DNA from: Rariloculus sp965263005
GTDB lineage: Bacteria; Pseudomonadota; Gammaproteobacteria; Steroidobacterales; Rariloculaceae
DNA: 64,000 nucleotides
Direction of reading: 5' to 3'
Assembly (NCBI RefSeq): GCF_965263005.1
Contig: NZ_OZ253579.1
Location: 1,116,001-1,180,000 of the forward strand
Under the pieces are notes generated by a model. That model searched no databases. It saw only the letters and a program-made list of their open reading frames with translations, and was not told the DNA's origin. Shown piece by piece: positions 63,312 to 64,000 of this stretch. The position numbers and the translations under genes are program-made. Numbering within the stretch: the stretch's first letter is position 1; every line of letters starts with the position of its first letter.

Positions 63312-64000
63312 TCAGGGACCGGCCATGTAGTCCATGATCAGGTGTGTGAGCACGCGTACGCCCGTTACCAGCGCCGCCTCATCCGCGAAAAAGAGCGGCG
63401 AATGATTGGCGGGAGCCGTGGAAGCATCGACATCCGGCGGCGTCACCCCGAGCGTGAGATAGAGCCCCGGGACTTCCAGGGCGAAGAACGAAAAGTCTTC
63501 GGCAACGGTGCGAGGCACTCCTTCCACCATATTTTCGCGTCCGACCACCCGTTCGATGGTCGGCAGCATCTGCCGCAGCAACTCCGGATCGTTCGCCGTC
63601 ACCGGGTACTGATCGAAGATTTGCAACTCCGCCTCCGCTCCCGCCGCCTCGGCAATGTTCTGCACCATCCTGTGAAACCGCTCATGCACCAGCTCCCGCG
63701 TTCCCATGTCGAGATTTCGGATGGTTCCGATCAACTCCACCTCGTCCGGAATGATGTTGCTGCGGATCCCTCCATTGATCGCGCCGAACGTCACTACCGC
63801 CGGCGCCCTTGTGAGGTCCACCTGACGACTCACGATGATCTGCACCCCGGTGATGATCTGCGCCGCCACTACGATCGGATCAACGCCGTCCCAGGGACGC
63901 GCTCCGTGGGTCTGGCGGCCCCTCACGGTCAGCTCGAACCGGTCCGCGCTCGCCATGATCCCACCGGCCCGGTGACCGATCTCACCGGTGTTGAGATTCG
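63312..64000 (-). CDS. M20 family amidohydrolase, C-terminal part (cut by window edge)
   Basis: Only the 3' 229 codons are in the window; the frame continues to base 64000 (GEIGHRAGGIMASADRFELTV precedes in part). HGARPWDGVDPIVVAAQIITG, the dimerisation-domain GAINGGIRSNIIPDEVELIGTIR (in part), VPRTVAEDFSFF and PANHSPLFFADEAALVTGV match M20D amidohydrolases (IAA-amino-acid hydrolase/hippurate hydrolase type), metal-dependent enzymes that release amino acids or amines from N-acyl conjugates. Whether it has a signal peptide cannot be seen. Confidence 0.9.
   Translation of the reverse strand, partial: NLNTGEIGHRAGGIMASADRFELTVRGRQTHGARPWDGVDPIVVAAQIITGVQIIVSRQVDLTRAPAVVTFGAINGGIRSNIIPDEVELIGTIRNLDMGTRELVHERFHRMVQNIAEAAGAEAELQIFDQYPVTANDPELLRQMLPTIERVVGRENMVEGVPRTVAEDFSFFALEVPGLYLTLGVTPPDVDASTAPANHSPLFFADEAALVTGVRVLTHLIMDYMAGP

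Overview
This window is a dense, high-GC stretch of a bacterial chromosome. Gene content and order point to a gammaproteobacterium: rplM-rpsI, lptD-surA-pdxA-rsmA-apaH, zapA-6S RNA-ygfA next to pepP-ubiH-ubiI, and maf-rng-yhdP-nit-tldD. The lineage cannot be fixed from sequence alone. Something near Xanthomonadales, Chromatiales or Woeseiaceae-like lineages is an inference. There is no plasmid, phage, transposase, rRNA or CRISPR signal. Almost all of the window is core chromosome, with genes often overlapping by 4 nt (ATGA, GTGA or TTGA junctions). No gene-free gap exceeds about 220 nt.

Layout. 1-13.2 kb: partial hisI, then a forward run of cysS, yidD, a Trm112-like gene, holA, nadD, rsfS, rlmH, maf, rng, yhdP, a nitrilase and tldD. 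13.3-22.7 kb: purEK, pmbA, purC, djlA, coq7, rplM-rpsI, tRNA-Gln, rpiA, an EVE-domain gene, ygfA, 6S RNA, zapA and a ZapB-like gene. 22.9-33.9 kb: pepP, ubiH, ubiI, a large Nma111/HtrA-like double protease, a YpsA-like protein, a YyaL-like thioredoxin-domain protein, lgt and thyA. 33.9-43.4 kb, reverse strand: a kynurenine-pathway operon (haaO-kynU-kmo) behind apaH-rsmA-pdxA-surA-lptD. 43.4-46.3 kb: murU, maiA, a DUF4159 gene and a small orphan. 46.5-59.8 kb: a seven-gene MoxR/VWA/DUF58/BatA/DUF4175-type envelope cluster that includes a cysteine-free caspase/C13-like protein and a TPR-gluzincin. 59.9-64 kb: an ABC ATPase with a lipoprotein adaptor, an alpha/beta hydrolase, a gene remnant and a partial M20 amidohydrolase.

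The most unusual item is a family of four dispersed palindromic elements at 16382-16480, 21171-21330, 44141-44334 and 53850-54011. Each is about 100-194 bp. They share about 22-nt terminal inverted repeats, a second inner inverted repeat and a GAATAT/ATATTC core, so an intact copy is one symmetric imperfect hairpin. They sit between genes, mostly just after stop codons. One supplies the last 17 codons and stop of murU, one interrupts the MoxR-type cluster, and one shows paired changes in both arms that preserve the stem. The second candidate system is the MoxR cluster itself, with its inactive-looking protease homologue, active-looking metalloprotease and adjacent ABC/adaptor pair without a permease.
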